From Aquimonas sp044377145 (lineage in GTDB: Bacteria > Pseudomonadota > Gammaproteobacteria > Xanthomonadales > Xanthomonadaceae): 64,000 nt of DNA. The first letter of the stretch is position 1. Every line of letters starts with the position of its first letter. The notes under the pieces are model-generated. The model searched no databases and was not told the DNA's origin. It saw nothing but the letters and a program-made list of their open reading frames with translations. Below, one piece after another: positions 8,761 through 17,418 of this stretch. Location of the stretch: positions 4,441-68,440 of the forward strand of contig NZ_JBILJQ010000019.1 in NCBI RefSeq assembly GCF_044377145.1. Direction: 5' to 3'. A program made the position numbers and the translations under genes.

Positions 8761-9558
8761 CTACAGCCGCGGAGCCCACATGAACAGCCACGCGGCGAGC
8801 CCCCCGGCGGCGGTGAGCACGGCCGCCAGGCCCAGCGCTGCCGCGACCGTGTAGCGAAGCCACGCGTGCTGTCCGCGCTGAGCTGCGAAGTAGAACTCCA
8901 GCAGCGTCAAGGGCAGCAGCCAGCTCAGCAGGCTGACTGCGAGGAAGACGGGGCCGTCGACATCAAGCTGGCGCCCCATCGCCGCCAGCAGCATGCCCGT
9001 CAGCACCATGCCAAGGCGAAGGAACCACACACCATTGACCAGCAGAAAGGCGCGCAGCGCATGGCGGCGGTGGGCGGCGAAGTCGCGCCTGCGCGCTGCG
9101 CGCCAGGTGAGGGTGAGGGCGATCAGGATCAGGACGCCGTTGGCGCTGGTCGACAGCGCGCTGCCGAGGTTGAGCTGCGAGCCGCGGATCCAGGTCAAGT
9201 AGAAGCCGCTCAGGGTGACGATCAATGCGCTCAGCAGGAACACGCGACCGTTCCAGCGGTGCAGCGCCGGCCAGCGCTGGCGGATCGGCGGCAGCAGCTG
9301 CAGCAGGCCAGACACGGTCATCAGCGCGCCCAACAGCAGGTGGGCGATCAACTGGGCGTTGCCCAGCGTGTCGCCGGGCTGATAGCCGGTCAGATGCGGC
9401 TTGTCGTTCAAGCCCGGCAGGTCGCCGGCGGCAAGGCGTGGCAGCACGAAGCCGAAGATGAAGGCGGCGAACGCGGCCTGGCCGGCGGCAGCGCCGAGGA
9501 ACCACAGTGCGGCGGCGCGCGACAGCGGGCGATGGCCTGTCGTCGGGGTAGGGGGCAT
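8761..9558 (-). CDS. DUF2306 family integral membrane protein
   Basis: A 265-residue protein with about eight predicted membrane helices and the family signature PALHRWNGRVFLL near residue 110, followed by charged loops with HRRHALRAF. DUF2306 proteins are widespread bacterial membrane proteins without a firm function. The frame remains open upstream to 9696, but the ATG at 9558 (MPPTPTTGHRPLS) has a GGAG ribosome site 6 bases before it and begins just ahead of the first helix, so it is chosen. It is divergent from the AraC-type regulator at 9747, with 188 bases between them, a layout typical of a regulator and its target. Confidence 0.8.
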   Translation of the reverse strand: MPPTPTTGHRPLSRAAALWFLGAAAGQAAFAAFIFGFVLPRLAAGDLPGLNDKPHLTGYQPGDTLGNAQLIAHLLLGALMTVSGLLQLLPPIRQRWPALHRWNGRVFLLSALIVTLSGFYLTWIRGSQLNLGSALSTSANGVLILIALTLTWRAARRRDFAAHRRHALRAFLLVNGVWFLRLGMVLTGMLLAAMGRQLDVDGPVFLAVSLLSWLLPLTLLEFYFAAQRGQHAWLRYTVAAALGLAAVLTAAGGLAAWLFMWAPRL

Positions 9559-9746
9559 GCGGGTCTCCGTAGTGTCCTGGTGCAGCCGACACTGGCCGAT
9601 CGGCATGGGCGCGTCCTGCCGTTTCGCGAATCGGCCAGTCGAATGCGGATCCGGCGATTGCCGGTGGGATCGCCATTCAGTTGCCGCGGCTTGCAAAGCG
9701 CGCGGGCGCTGCTCAGGCTTTCGCGATCGGACGGCGGAGCGCGCAC

Positions 9747-10832
9747 ATGGAACTTGTCGAACAGGCCTTGACCGGCGTGGTGGTCTCCCTGGCCCTGGCC
9801 TCGGTGCTGGTGTTGCTGAGGCGCCCGCGCTCGACGTCCGCCGAGCTGCTGTTCGCGGTGTTTTGCGGGTCTCTGGCGTTCAGCCTGCTGGCGCCGGCCT
9901 GGCACTCCGCACCCGCTTGGGCGCAGCTGGCACTGGCTGTCGGCGGCTGCGCCACCTGCAATGCCTACTGGCTGGTGTCGCGCGCACTGTTCCGCGGCGA
10001 CGGTGGCGTTGGGCCGGCGGAAATCGCAGCGGCAGCGGGGGTGGCCGTGTTGATCGTGGCCTATCGCGCGCTGAAGGCGGCGGGTGTGGATGGTGTGGCC
10101 CTGAGTGGGCTCGGCCAGCTGCTGACGCTCGCCAGCTCCACGGTGCTGGTGCTCGCCTTTGCCGAGGCATGGCGTGCCTATAGCGAAGCGGATCGCCGCG
10201 AGCGCGCGCTGCGCCGTGGATTTATCGTCGTGTATGGCAGCTGCGTTCTACTCGGCACCGTGTTCGGCGCGATGGCTGAAGTCGACGCCAGCTGGACCGG
10301 GGCGCGTCGCCTGGTGGTGCTGTGCTGCGCGCTGTCTATCCTGGTGTTCACCCATGTGGCGCTGGAGCTGCGGCGTCGCACTGTCGGCTCAGGCTCGGTC
10401 GCTGCGCCGTCCGTGGTCGAGAGCACTAAGGTGGCCAGCGCTGAGTGCCAGGCGCTGGCGGTGGCCCTGGTGCGCGCGATCGAGGTCGACCGACTGTATC
10501 GGCAGCCCGAACTCAAGGTGATCGATCTTGCCGGGCACGTGGGCAGCAAGGAGCACCGCGTCAGTCGCGTGATCAACCAGGTGCTGGGCGCGCCGAACTT
10601 CAACCAGTGGGTCAACCGCTATCGCATCGAACACGCCTGCCGGCTGCTGCGGGAGCAACCGCGACGCAGCGTGCTCGATATCAGCATTGATGCAGGGTTC
10701 GGCTCGCTGGGACCTTTCAACCGCGCCTTCAAGGCGGCGACCGGCTGCACGCCGAGCGCATGGCGAGCGCAGGGTGGGCAGGCCTCGCAGAGCCCGCTAG
10801 CGGCGGGCGATGCCATGCCTTCCGAGTCCTGA
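9747..10832 (+). CDS. Membrane-embedded AraC-family transcriptional regulator
   Basis: A 361-residue protein in two halves. Residues 1-220 hold about seven hydrophobic helices (for example TGVVVSLALASVLVLL and EIAAAAGVAVLIVAY). Residues about 245-345 are an AraC DNA-binding domain with two helix-turn-helix units: LKVIDLAGHVGSKEHRVSRV and the second, VLDISIDAGFGSLGPFNRAF, ending in the usual F-K-x-x-x-G-x-x-P-S-x-W-R. The domain has the form seen in regulators that sense a membrane signal and bind DNA from the membrane. The start is the ATG at 9747; the longer open frame upstream is not family-like. The divergent DUF2306 gene is the likely target. Confidence 0.85.
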   Translation: MELVEQALTGVVVSLALASVLVLLRRPRSTSAELLFAVFCGSLAFSLLAPAWHSAPAWAQLALAVGGCATCNAYWLVSRALFRGDGGVGPAEIAAAAGVAVLIVAYRALKAAGVDGVALSGLGQLLTLASSTVLVLAFAEAWRAYSEADRRERALRRGFIVVYGSCVLLGTVFGAMAEVDASWTGARRLVVLCCALSILVFTHVALELRRRTVGSGSVAAPSVVESTKVASAECQALAVALVRAIEVDRLYRQPELKVIDLAGHVGSKEHRVSRVINQVLGAPNFNQWVNRYRIEHACRLLREQPRRSVLDISIDAGFGSLGPFNRAFKAATGCTPSAWRAQGGQASQSPLAAGDAMPSES

Positions 10833-11008
10833 ACTGCGCAGACCTCGCGCCCAGCTTCTTGGCAATCGGCCTGCGCCGCAGCTCAATTGCTGCTCATCAG
10901 CAGCTGCCTGAAAGTATCGCCGCTGAACAGTGTGCTGGCAGCCGAATGATCGATTGCCGCGGTCTCCGCTGCACGCGACTTCAGCCCTCGCACGCTTCTC
11001 GCAGACGC

Positions 11009-11923
11009 CTATGCGCGCTCCACGATCCATTGCGCCAACCTGGAAACATCCACACCCACCCCACCGCAGACGACCACGAGTGGCGCTTGGAAAAAGTCGG
11101 CGGCGGGGTGGGTACTCAGTGCGACGTGGAGTGCTGCTCCGCACGCGGGCTCGACCAGTGAGCGGTCCGATTCCGCGAACGCCAGGCAGGCGCGAATCGC
11201 GTCTTCGTCGCTGACTACGACGGGGCGCACGTCGTTGGCGGTGGCGCGTTCGAACGCGCCTTCGCAGACCGCTCGCGCAGCGAGGCTGGTTGCAACGGTA
11301 TCTACTGTGTCGAGTTCAACGACACGTCCTGCTGCGAGTGCGGCGGCAAGTGAAGCGGCCCCCGAGGTTTCAACAGCCAGCACGGGCACCTGGATGCCAT
11401 TGCGTTGCAGACCGTCGATCACTCCGGCGAGAAGCCCGCCGCCGCCAACCGAACAGATGACCGAGTCGAACCTACATTGTTCCGTCGCTTCATCGATCAG
11501 GGATGCATGCCCATCCCAAAGATCGGGATGGTCGAACGGCGGTACATATGTGGCCGATTGAGACTCGGCCATTGCCAGGGCATGGTCCCGGGCTTCGGCG
11601 TACTGACGGCCGTGTTGAACGACGGCAGCCCCATGGGCTCGTATGCGATCAATCGCCGCTGGGCTGGTGGTCGATGGAACGACAACCGTGGTCGGTATGC
11701 CGAGGGCACGCCCAGCGTAGGCGGCCGCCACACCCGCATTTCCACCGGATGCGCAGACAAACCGACTCGCGCCAGCGGCAGCCGCGCGTTGGCACAGAAG
11801 GCCGACGCCGCGAATCTTGAACGAGCCCACAGGCTGAACGTATTCCAGCTTCAGGTGAATCACTCGGCGGTCGTTGTGCAGGTCTCGACTGACGACGGGC
11901 GTACGAAGATGAAGGGGCTTCAT
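11009..11923 (-). CDS. PLP-dependent serine/threonine dehydratase-like enzyme
   Basis: A 304-residue fold-type II PLP enzyme. Visible features are the lysine that forms the Schiff base in VGSFKIRG (K36), the phosphate/substrate loop CASGGNAGVAAAYAGR, and the glycine loop SVGGGGLLAGV that holds the PLP phosphate. Its size and motif order match catabolic L-serine/L-threonine ammonia-lyases, which yield pyruvate or 2-oxobutyrate plus ammonia. It has no ACT regulatory domain, unlike biosynthetic IlvA. The start is set at the ATG at 11923 (MKPLHLRTPV), because the upstream extension lacks similarity. It is a single gene between unrelated neighbours. Threonine synthase-like or racemase activity cannot be excluded. 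Confidence 0.85.
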   Translation of the reverse strand: MKPLHLRTPVVSRDLHNDRRVIHLKLEYVQPVGSFKIRGVGLLCQRAAAAGASRFVCASGGNAGVAAAYAGRALGIPTTVVVPSTTSPAAIDRIRAHGAAVVQHGRQYAEARDHALAMAESQSATYVPPFDHPDLWDGHASLIDEATEQCRFDSVICSVGGGGLLAGVIDGLQRNGIQVPVLAVETSGAASLAAALAAGRVVELDTVDTVATSLAARAVCEGAFERATANDVRPVVVSDEDAIRACLAFAESDRSLVEPACGAALHVALSTHPAADFFQAPLVVVCGGVGVDVSRLAQWIVERA

Positions 11924-12205
11924 TGATTTGAGCCAATGTAAGGGAGCAACTGTCGTACCGGCGATGCGGCTGGCGGGCGAGATACTGACTCGTGCTTTCG
12001 GCAGCCTAGTTGCACCGGCCCAGGACGTACTAAGTGTGTAGAACACTGGGCAGAGTACCTATCCCGGCCGCGATCGCAGGATCCACTTCAGTTTTCCCGT
12101 CGCCGAGCCGCGCCTGCCACCAATGCTCGGGCCAGACCAGTCTGAGTGGTTGGGGCCTTCAGCACTCCGGCTGGCGTGTGTTCAGGCGCGTACTCAGGCG
12201 CGCAC

Positions 12206-12892
12206 TCAGGGCTGGAGCGGCGCCGGCGCCGGCGTGGCGACGGGCGCATCCAGCCGCACCACCAGATAGGGCAGGAAGAACTGCGTCACCGGGCCGACAG
12301 TCAGCGCGAACACCACGGTGCCGACGCCGACGGTTCCGCCCAGTGCGATGCCGGCCGCCAGCACGGTGAGTTCGATCAGGGTGCGCACGCGGCGGATCGA
12401 CCAGCCGCTGCGGCGCGCCAGCCCGGTCATCAGACCATCGCGCGGCCCTGGGCCCAGCTGCGCGCCCACGTACAGGCCAGTGGCGAAGCCGCAGACAACC
12501 ACGCCGCCGAGCATGAAGGCGATCTGCGCGGCCCAGCCGGAGGGCGCGCCCAGCAGGGCCAGTTTGATGTCGGCGAAGGGGCCGAGCAGCAGCGTGTTCG
12601 CGACCGTGCCCAGGCCCGGCATCTGGCGCAGCGGAATCCAGGCCAGCAGCACGGCCAGCGAGGCGATCACGATCACCGTGCCCAGCGACAGCGGCACATG
12701 CAGGGCGACGCCGAGATGGAACACATCCCAGGGCGAGGCGCCCAGCGCGCCTTTCACCATCAGCGCGATGGCCAGACCGTAGAGCCACAGCCCCAGCAGC
12801 AGCCTTAGCAGGCGCTGCGGCAAATACCGGGCCTTGAGTTGATCGAGTGGCCCGAGGTTGGCCAATCCGGAAACGGGTGCGGTGGTTTTCAT
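12206..12892 (-). CDS. YczE/YitT-type integral membrane protein
   Basis: A 228-residue protein with five or six membrane helices and the YczE signatures ALGASPWDVFHLG near residue 50 and LGPGPRDGLMTGLARRSG near residue 145. YczE-like proteins are membrane proteins of unknown substrate that are often encoded next to, and divergent from, a MocR-type regulator, exactly as here. The ATG at 12892 (MKTTAPVSGL) is chosen because upstream codons enter the shared promoter. Only 60 bases separate the two start codons, and that space carries a perfect 7-base inverted repeat. Function in transport is inference. Confidence 0.85.
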   Translation of the reverse strand: MKTTAPVSGLANLGPLDQLKARYLPQRLLRLLLGLWLYGLAIALMVKGALGASPWDVFHLGVALHVPLSLGTVIVIASLAVLLAWIPLRQMPGLGTVANTLLLGPFADIKLALLGAPSGWAAQIAFMLGGVVVCGFATGLYVGAQLGPGPRDGLMTGLARRSGWSIRRVRTLIELTVLAAGIALGGTVGVGTVVFALTVGPVTQFFLPYLVVRLDAPVATPAPAPLQP

Positions 12893-12909
12893 GGCGCCAC
12901 GATCTCGAT

Positions 12910-12936
12910 AATTGGCCCTTTGATACAGAGCCAATT
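12910..12936. promoter_or_regulatory. Inverted repeat in the YczE/MocR divergent promoter (putative operator)
   Basis: AATTGGC at 12910-12916 and GCCAATT at 12930-12936 are exact inverted copies with a 13-base spacer. A further half-site-like AGTGGCCC lies at 12944-12951 beside ATTGGCCC at 12911-12918. The repeat is 17 bases from the regulator start and 18 bases from the YczE start, so a bound protein could control both genes. MocR proteins are known to bind paired half-sites in such intergenic regions. Confidence 0.55.
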
Positions 12937-12952
12937 CTGCGATAGTGGCCCG

Positions 12953-14404
12953 ATGCATCGATCCCTGAGCCCCGACCGTCTGGCCGCCCTTGTCGGCGCC
13001 TTTCCCCGCTCACCGGCCTACCGCGGCCTCTGTCTTGCGCTGCAGGAGCGCATCGGCGACGGCCGCATTCCGCTCGGTTGTCGCCTGCCCAGTGAGCGTG
13101 CGGTGGCGCCGGTGCTGGGTGTTTCGCGCAATACGGTCACCCGCGCCTACGCGGATCTGGTCAGCGCCGGATTCGCCACCGCGCGGCAAGGCTCCGGCAC
13201 CTTCGCCGCAGTACCGTTGGAGCGCCGCCGCGCGCACGACCACGTCCTGCATTCGGTGGGCAGCGGACAGCCGGCGGAAGGGACGATCGATCTCAGCTGC
13301 GCCGCCGGTGCTGCGACGCCCGGCGTCGCCGCCGCCTATGAGCGCGCGCTGGCCGCGCTGCCGGCCTACCTGTCCAGCGATGGCTATCTGCCCTCGGGGC
13401 TGCCGGTACTGCGCGCACTCATCGCTGACTCGTACGCGCGCCGCGGCCTGCCAACCCGCGCCGAGCAGATCGTGATCACCTCCGGCGCGCTGGCGGCGAT
13501 TGGCATCGTGGTGCGGGCGCTGTCGCGTCCGGGCGACCGCATCGCGGTGGAATCGCCGGTGTATTCGAACGCGATCGAAGCGCTGCGGCTGGGCGGCGGA
13601 CGGCTGGTCAGCGCGCCCTTGGGCGACGCGCTGGGTGTTGATGGCTGGGACATCGACGCCATCGACGCCACGCTGCGGCAGACCGCCCCGCGCCTGGCCT
13701 ACCTGATTCCCGACTTCCAGAACCCCACCGGCTTTCTGATGAACGAGGCGATGCGCGCCGACTACGCACGCGCGCTGAGCAACGCGCGCACCGTGGCGAT
13801 CGTGGATGAGACCGTGCAGCCGATCCAGCTGTCCGACGCACCGATGCCCGCACCGTTTGCCCACTTAGCGAACGATGCCATCACCGTGGGCAGCGTCTCC
13901 AAGATGTACTGGGGCGGCCTGCGCGTGGGCTGGCTGCGTGCCCCGCACGAGCTCGTCCCGCGCCTGATCCGTGCACGCGTGCAGAGCGATCTCGGCAGTT
14001 CGCTGTTTGACCAATTGGTAGTCGCCGAACTGCTGCAAGGACCGAAGATCCTGCAGCTTCGACGCGAGCAACTGCGACAGCGCCGCGATGTGCTGGTGCA
14101 GGCGCTGCGCGAGCACCTGCCGGACTGGCGCTGGCGCGTACCCGAGGGCGGCCTGTGCCTGTGGGTACAACTGCCGCAGGGCAGTGCGACGCGTCTCGCC
14201 GCCGACGCCGAGCGCGTGGGTGTGCAGGTGGCCCCGGGCCCGGTGTTCAGCGTGGAAGGCGGCTCGGACGCATGGCTGCGGATTCCGTATGCGAAGCCCG
14301 AGGCAGAACTGTCACAGGCGGTCGAGCGGCTGGCACAGGCATGGCGCAACCTCGCCGCGGAATCACCACGCCGGCGTGAGGGTGCGCGGCTGCTGATTGC
14401 CTGA
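12953..14404 (+). CDS. MocR-family (GntR-aminotransferase) transcriptional regulator
   Basis: A 483-residue fusion of an N-terminal winged-helix GntR domain (residues about 15-85, with GCRLPSERAVAPVLGVSRNTV) and a fold-type I aminotransferase-like domain (about 110-470). The aminotransferase part keeps the PDFQNPTG motif, the aspartate in IVDET and the PLP-binding lysine in GSVSKMYWGG (K317), so it probably binds PLP as effector rather than catalysing a reaction. The ATG at 12953 is the first codon giving the family N-terminus. It is divergent from the YczE membrane gene, its probable target. Autoregulation through the palindrome between them is likely but not shown. Confidence 0.92.
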   Translation: MHRSLSPDRLAALVGAFPRSPAYRGLCLALQERIGDGRIPLGCRLPSERAVAPVLGVSRNTVTRAYADLVSAGFATARQGSGTFAAVPLERRRAHDHVLHSVGSGQPAEGTIDLSCAAGAATPGVAAAYERALAALPAYLSSDGYLPSGLPVLRALIADSYARRGLPTRAEQIVITSGALAAIGIVVRALSRPGDRIAVESPVYSNAIEALRLGGGRLVSAPLGDALGVDGWDIDAIDATLRQTAPRLAYLIPDFQNPTGFLMNEAMRADYARALSNARTVAIVDETVQPIQLSDAPMPAPFAHLANDAITVGSVSKMYWGGLRVGWLRAPHELVPRLIRARVQSDLGSSLFDQLVVAELLQGPKILQLRREQLRQRRDVLVQALREHLPDWRWRVPEGGLCLWVQLPQGSATRLAADAERVGVQVAPGPVFSVEGGSDAWLRIPYAKPEAELSQAVERLAQAWRNLAAESPRRREGARLLIA

Positions 14405-14450
14405 GCGGCAGGGTAGGGTGTTCGAAGAACTCACACTCGATAGGACTTCA

Positions 14451-15164
14451 ATGTCAGCGACTACAGTCCCCTGCATCGGCGTTGACGGCGCCAAGTCCGG
14501 CTGGTTCGCGGTGTGGCGATCTGCCAACGGCTTCGGCTTCGATCTCTATGCGCGCGCGGAGCACCTTGTCGCGATGCACGCGGATGCCTCCTGCATCGCA
14601 GTGGATGTGCCGATCGGTCTGTCGGATACGGGCTCACGCGCACCCGATTCGCTGGCGCGCAAGTTCGTTGGCGGCAGGCGTGCGAGCAGCGTGTTCTCGG
14701 CACCGGTGCGCGGCATTCTGGATGCGCAGAGCCAGCCCGAGGCGTCGGCGCGCCATCGTCAGATCGATGGCCGCGGATTTGGCGCGCAGGCCTTCGGCAT
14801 CCTTGCAAAGATCCGCGAGTGGGACACGCTGCTGCGCGCCGACGCCAATGCGCGCAACCGCGTGCGCGAAATCCATCCCGAGGTTTCGTTCGCCGCGATG
14901 AACGCTGATGTCGGCTTGGTCGCGCCCAAGCACAGCGACGAAGGCCACGCAGTCCGTCTGAGGTTGCTCAGCGAGCACTTCGGCGAGTCTCCAGTGCAGG
15001 CTTTGCTTGCGGCGGTGCCGCGCCGCAGTGCAGCGCGCGACGACATAGTCGATGCACTCGCTGCGCTGTGGACCGCAGAGCGCATCCTTGCCGGCCGCGC
15101 CGGCTCGCTGCCATCGCCGCCGGCGGAGGACAGCGCTGGCTTGCAAATGGCAATCTGGTACTGA
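14451..15164 (+). CDS. DUF429 family protein (predicted RNase H-like nuclease)
   Basis: A 237-residue protein with the DUF429 pattern: an N-terminal IGVDGAKSGWFAVW strand with the first acidic residue, IAVDVPIGL near residue 55, SSVFSAPVR near 85, the REIHPEVSFAAMN segment near 150, and DDIVDALAALWTA near the end. These acidic positions resemble an RNase H-like metal site; activity of the family is predicted, not established here. The start ATG at 14451 follows the MocR gene by 46 bases on the same strand, so co-transcription is possible. No other context hints at its role. Confidence 0.85.
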   Translation: MSATTVPCIGVDGAKSGWFAVWRSANGFGFDLYARAEHLVAMHADASCIAVDVPIGLSDTGSRAPDSLARKFVGGRRASSVFSAPVRGILDAQSQPEASARHRQIDGRGFGAQAFGILAKIREWDTLLRADANARNRVREIHPEVSFAAMNADVGLVAPKHSDEGHAVRLRLLSEHFGESPVQALLAAVPRRSAARDDIVDALAALWTAERILAGRAGSLPSPPAEDSAGLQMAIWY

Positions 15165-15253
15165 GCACGAACGATTGGCTCGGGGCACCTCGCGCTGATG
15201 TTGTTGCCGCTGCCAGCGCTGCCGACAGCGTCAGCGAGTGCGCAGCGGCCCGA

Positions 15254-15916
15254 TCAATCCCGATCCGGCGCCCCCAGCGGGAAATAGCCGCGGTAGGGCC
15301 GCGCTTCGTCCACCGCGCGCTTGAACGAGGGCCGCGCCAGCAGACGTTCGCGGTAGGCACGCAGGTGGGCGAAGCGCGGATCGATGGCGTGCGTCCAGTC
15401 GGCGTAGAACAGGAAGGGCGCGGCGGCGCAGTCGGCCAGAGTGAACTGTTCGCCTGAAGCCCATTCGCGATCGCGCATCCGTCGATCCAGCCAGGCATAG
15501 GCGGCCTCCAGCATCGCGCGAGCCTGGGCGACACCGTGCGGATCGCGGTCGACGTCATTGCGGAGGTGGTCGAACACGACCCTCTGCTGTGGGGTGGAGA
15601 TGTAGTTGTCGAACAGGCGATCGAGCATTCGCACCTCAAGCGCTGCATCGTCGTCCTCGGGAATCAGCTGGATCGGCCCGGGGTAGTGGAGCTGCAGGTA
15701 TTCGATGACGCAGGTCGCCTCCATCACCACCCGGTCGCCGTCAACCAGAATCGGAAACCGACCGATTGGCCACAGCGCATCGAACTCGGCCTTGGCCTGC
15801 GCGTCCTCCAGATGACGGAAGTCGAATGCGGTCTGGTTCTCGTACAGCGCAATCAGCGCCTTCTGGCTGTAGGAAGAGAACGGGTGTGCGTACAGGCGCG
15901 GCAGGGCGGTTGGCAT
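15254..15916 (-). CDS. Glutathione S-transferase family protein
   Basis: A 220-residue soluble GST. The thioredoxin-like N-terminal domain starts LPRLYAHPFSSYSQKALIALYE, with a serine in the position that often activates glutathione, then the cis-proline region GRFPILVDGD and the glutathione-binding MEATCVIEYL. The helical C-terminal domain includes LFDNYIS and FTLADCAAAPFLFY. The ATG at 15916 (MPTALPRLY) gives a normal family length; the open frame continues upstream without similarity. It converges with the DUF429 gene. The substrate cannot be told from sequence. Confidence 0.9.
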   Translation of the reverse strand: MPTALPRLYAHPFSSYSQKALIALYENQTAFDFRHLEDAQAKAEFDALWPIGRFPILVDGDRVVMEATCVIEYLQLHYPGPIQLIPEDDDAALEVRMLDRLFDNYISTPQQRVVFDHLRNDVDRDPHGVAQARAMLEAAYAWLDRRMRDREWASGEQFTLADCAAAPFLFYADWTHAIDPRFAHLRAYRERLLARPSFKRAVDEARPYRGYFPLGAPDRD

Positions 15917-16192
15917 GGTGGCTCCGGTTGCGAGTATCTGTAAGTCGAACGGCGGCGGCGCGATTCGACGCACGGGGCTGTCGCGGACGATACGGGTAGA
16001 GAAAGCAGGACGCAGCCGAGCGGGCTGCGTTCTACACGCCGACGCGCGGTGCACGATCAAACTGCCATGGAGACGAGCTCAGCCGGGCCGCAGACGCGCG
16101 CTGACGTCCTGCATGCGTCGCCGTTGCTTCGCCGTTTCGCACACGCCTACAGCGCATGCCAGTATCGGCCACCGACCACGGAGTGCTGCCCC

Positions 16193-16591
16193 ATGTTGCG
16201 ATCGCGCGTGCTTGTCTTGTGTCTGCTGGGGGCGCTGCAGCCCGCTTGGGCTGATGAGGGTTTGAACGGCGACTGGACGGTCGACCTCGCGAGCGAGCCA
16301 GGGCAGGTCTACACCCAGCCGATGCAGCTCAGCCTGAAGGAGGACGGCACGGTCGAAGGCAGCTTCTACAACAGCACGATCGGGGCGGGGCGTTGGAAGC
16401 TCGACCGCGGTCGTTTGTGCGCGAGCTTCCGCACCAGCGATGGGGCAGGGCCCTACCACAGTGCGGTGTGCCTGATCGGGGCCGAGGCGGTCGGTCAGAC
16501 CTGGGCCGAGCACCGCGATTTCCTGTTCAACTGGAACGCCACGCGTACGGCAGCTGAGGAAGGCGCCACTCCACCCACGCGTAGTCCCTGA
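16193..16591 (+). CDS. Small exported beta-rich protein of unknown function
   Basis: A 132-residue protein with a clear signal peptide (MLRSRVLVLCLLGALQPAWA, cleavage after AWA). The mature part is rich in alternating hydrophobic residues and short turns (GDWTVDL, LSLKEDGTVEGSFYNSTIGAG, GRWKLDRGRLCASF). This resembles small beta-barrel or lipocalin-like stress proteins, but no specific family is recognised. Three cysteines remain after cleavage or near it and could form a disulfide. A longer open frame upstream to 16049 is rejected because the signal peptide fixes the start at 16193. Neighbours give no functional hint. Confidence 0.65.
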   Translation: MLRSRVLVLCLLGALQPAWADEGLNGDWTVDLASEPGQVYTQPMQLSLKEDGTVEGSFYNSTIGAGRWKLDRGRLCASFRTSDGAGPYHSAVCLIGAEAVGQTWAEHRDFLFNWNATRTAAEEGATPPTRSP

Positions 16592-16706
16592 ACCTACAAA
16601 CGTCGCCTGTCCGCGCCTGCACAGTCGTTTGTTCCGCCGCACAAGGACAGTCCGGCGTTTGGCCGCCGTGGCGTCGCCGACGAGCGGCCTGATACTCCCG
16701 AACGCT

Positions 16707-17200
16707 TCAACCGCGTCGTGCGGCCTCGATCGCTGCGACGTCGATCTTGCGCATGCTCATCATCGCTTCGAAGGCACGTTTGGCGGCGACACGGTCGGGG
16801 TCGCCGATCGCCTCGGCCAGCACCCGCGGAGTGATCTGCCAGTTCAGGCCCCAACGGTCCTTGCACCAGCCGCAGGCGGATTCCTGGCCGCCGTTGTCGA
16901 CGATCGCGTTCCAGTAACGATCGGTCTCGGCCTGGTCCTCGGTGGCGACCTGGAACGAGAACGCTTCGCTGTGCTGAAAGGCCGGTCCGCCGTTCAAGCC
17001 GAGGCAAGGAATGCCCAGCACGCTGAACTCCACGGTCAGCACGTCGCCCTGCTTGCCTGAACCTGCTTGCCCGAAGGGAAGTCGCCGGGCGCGCGATGCA
17101 TGGCCTTGACCTCGCTGTCCGGAAAGGTCGCGGCATAGAAGTTGGCGGCGTCCAGCGGGCTGCCGTTGTACCAGAGGCAGATGGTGTTCTTGGCGTGCAT
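16707..17200 (-). pseudogene. VOC-family (PhnB-like glyoxalase-fold) gene, frameshifted by a 14-base duplication
   Basis: The two reading frames together give a typical VOC protein of the 3-demethylubiquinone methyltransferase-like group. The first half is ICLWYNGSPLDAANFYAATF up to DFPSGKQ; the second, in another frame, runs GDVLTVEFSVLGIPCLGLNGG, FQVATEDQAETDRYW, CGWCKDRWGLNWQITP to MRKIDVAAIEAARRG. A 14-base sequence is present twice in tandem at 17048-17075. Removing one copy leaves 480 bases, an exact 160-codon frame from the ATG at 17200 to the stop at 16707. The rest is undamaged, so the event looks recent. As written the gene makes only a 54-residue peptide. Confidence 0.85.
17048..17075 (-). 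repeat. 14-base tandem duplication inside the VOC gene
   Basis: On the coding strand the unit is TTCGGGCAAGCAGG (17062-17075), followed immediately by TTCAGGCAAGCAGG (17048-17061), 13 of 14 bases identical. The duplication adds two bases modulo three and shifts the frame. Confidence 0.9.
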
Positions 17201-17418
17201 GTGCGGGCTCCTGAATCTGAGTGAGGGTGAGCGTATCGAACCGGGGCAGTGCTGCCGGTCGCGGTGTGTTGATTCCAGGGCGACTGACGTGCAGCCACCA
17301 GCCCGTTGTCGAACATGCCCGCGAGAGATCGACATGGCGGCGGAGAGTGACGAGACGCCGTCCGCGCGTGACGATCCCGGGCTGCTACGCTGATCTTCCA
17401 GCCCTCCGATACGCCTTC

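Noticed and set aside
8239..9771. 510-codon plus-strand frame crossing the DUF2306 gene
   Set aside because: Glutamine/histidine-rich antisense product; DUF2306 motif is on the minus strand.
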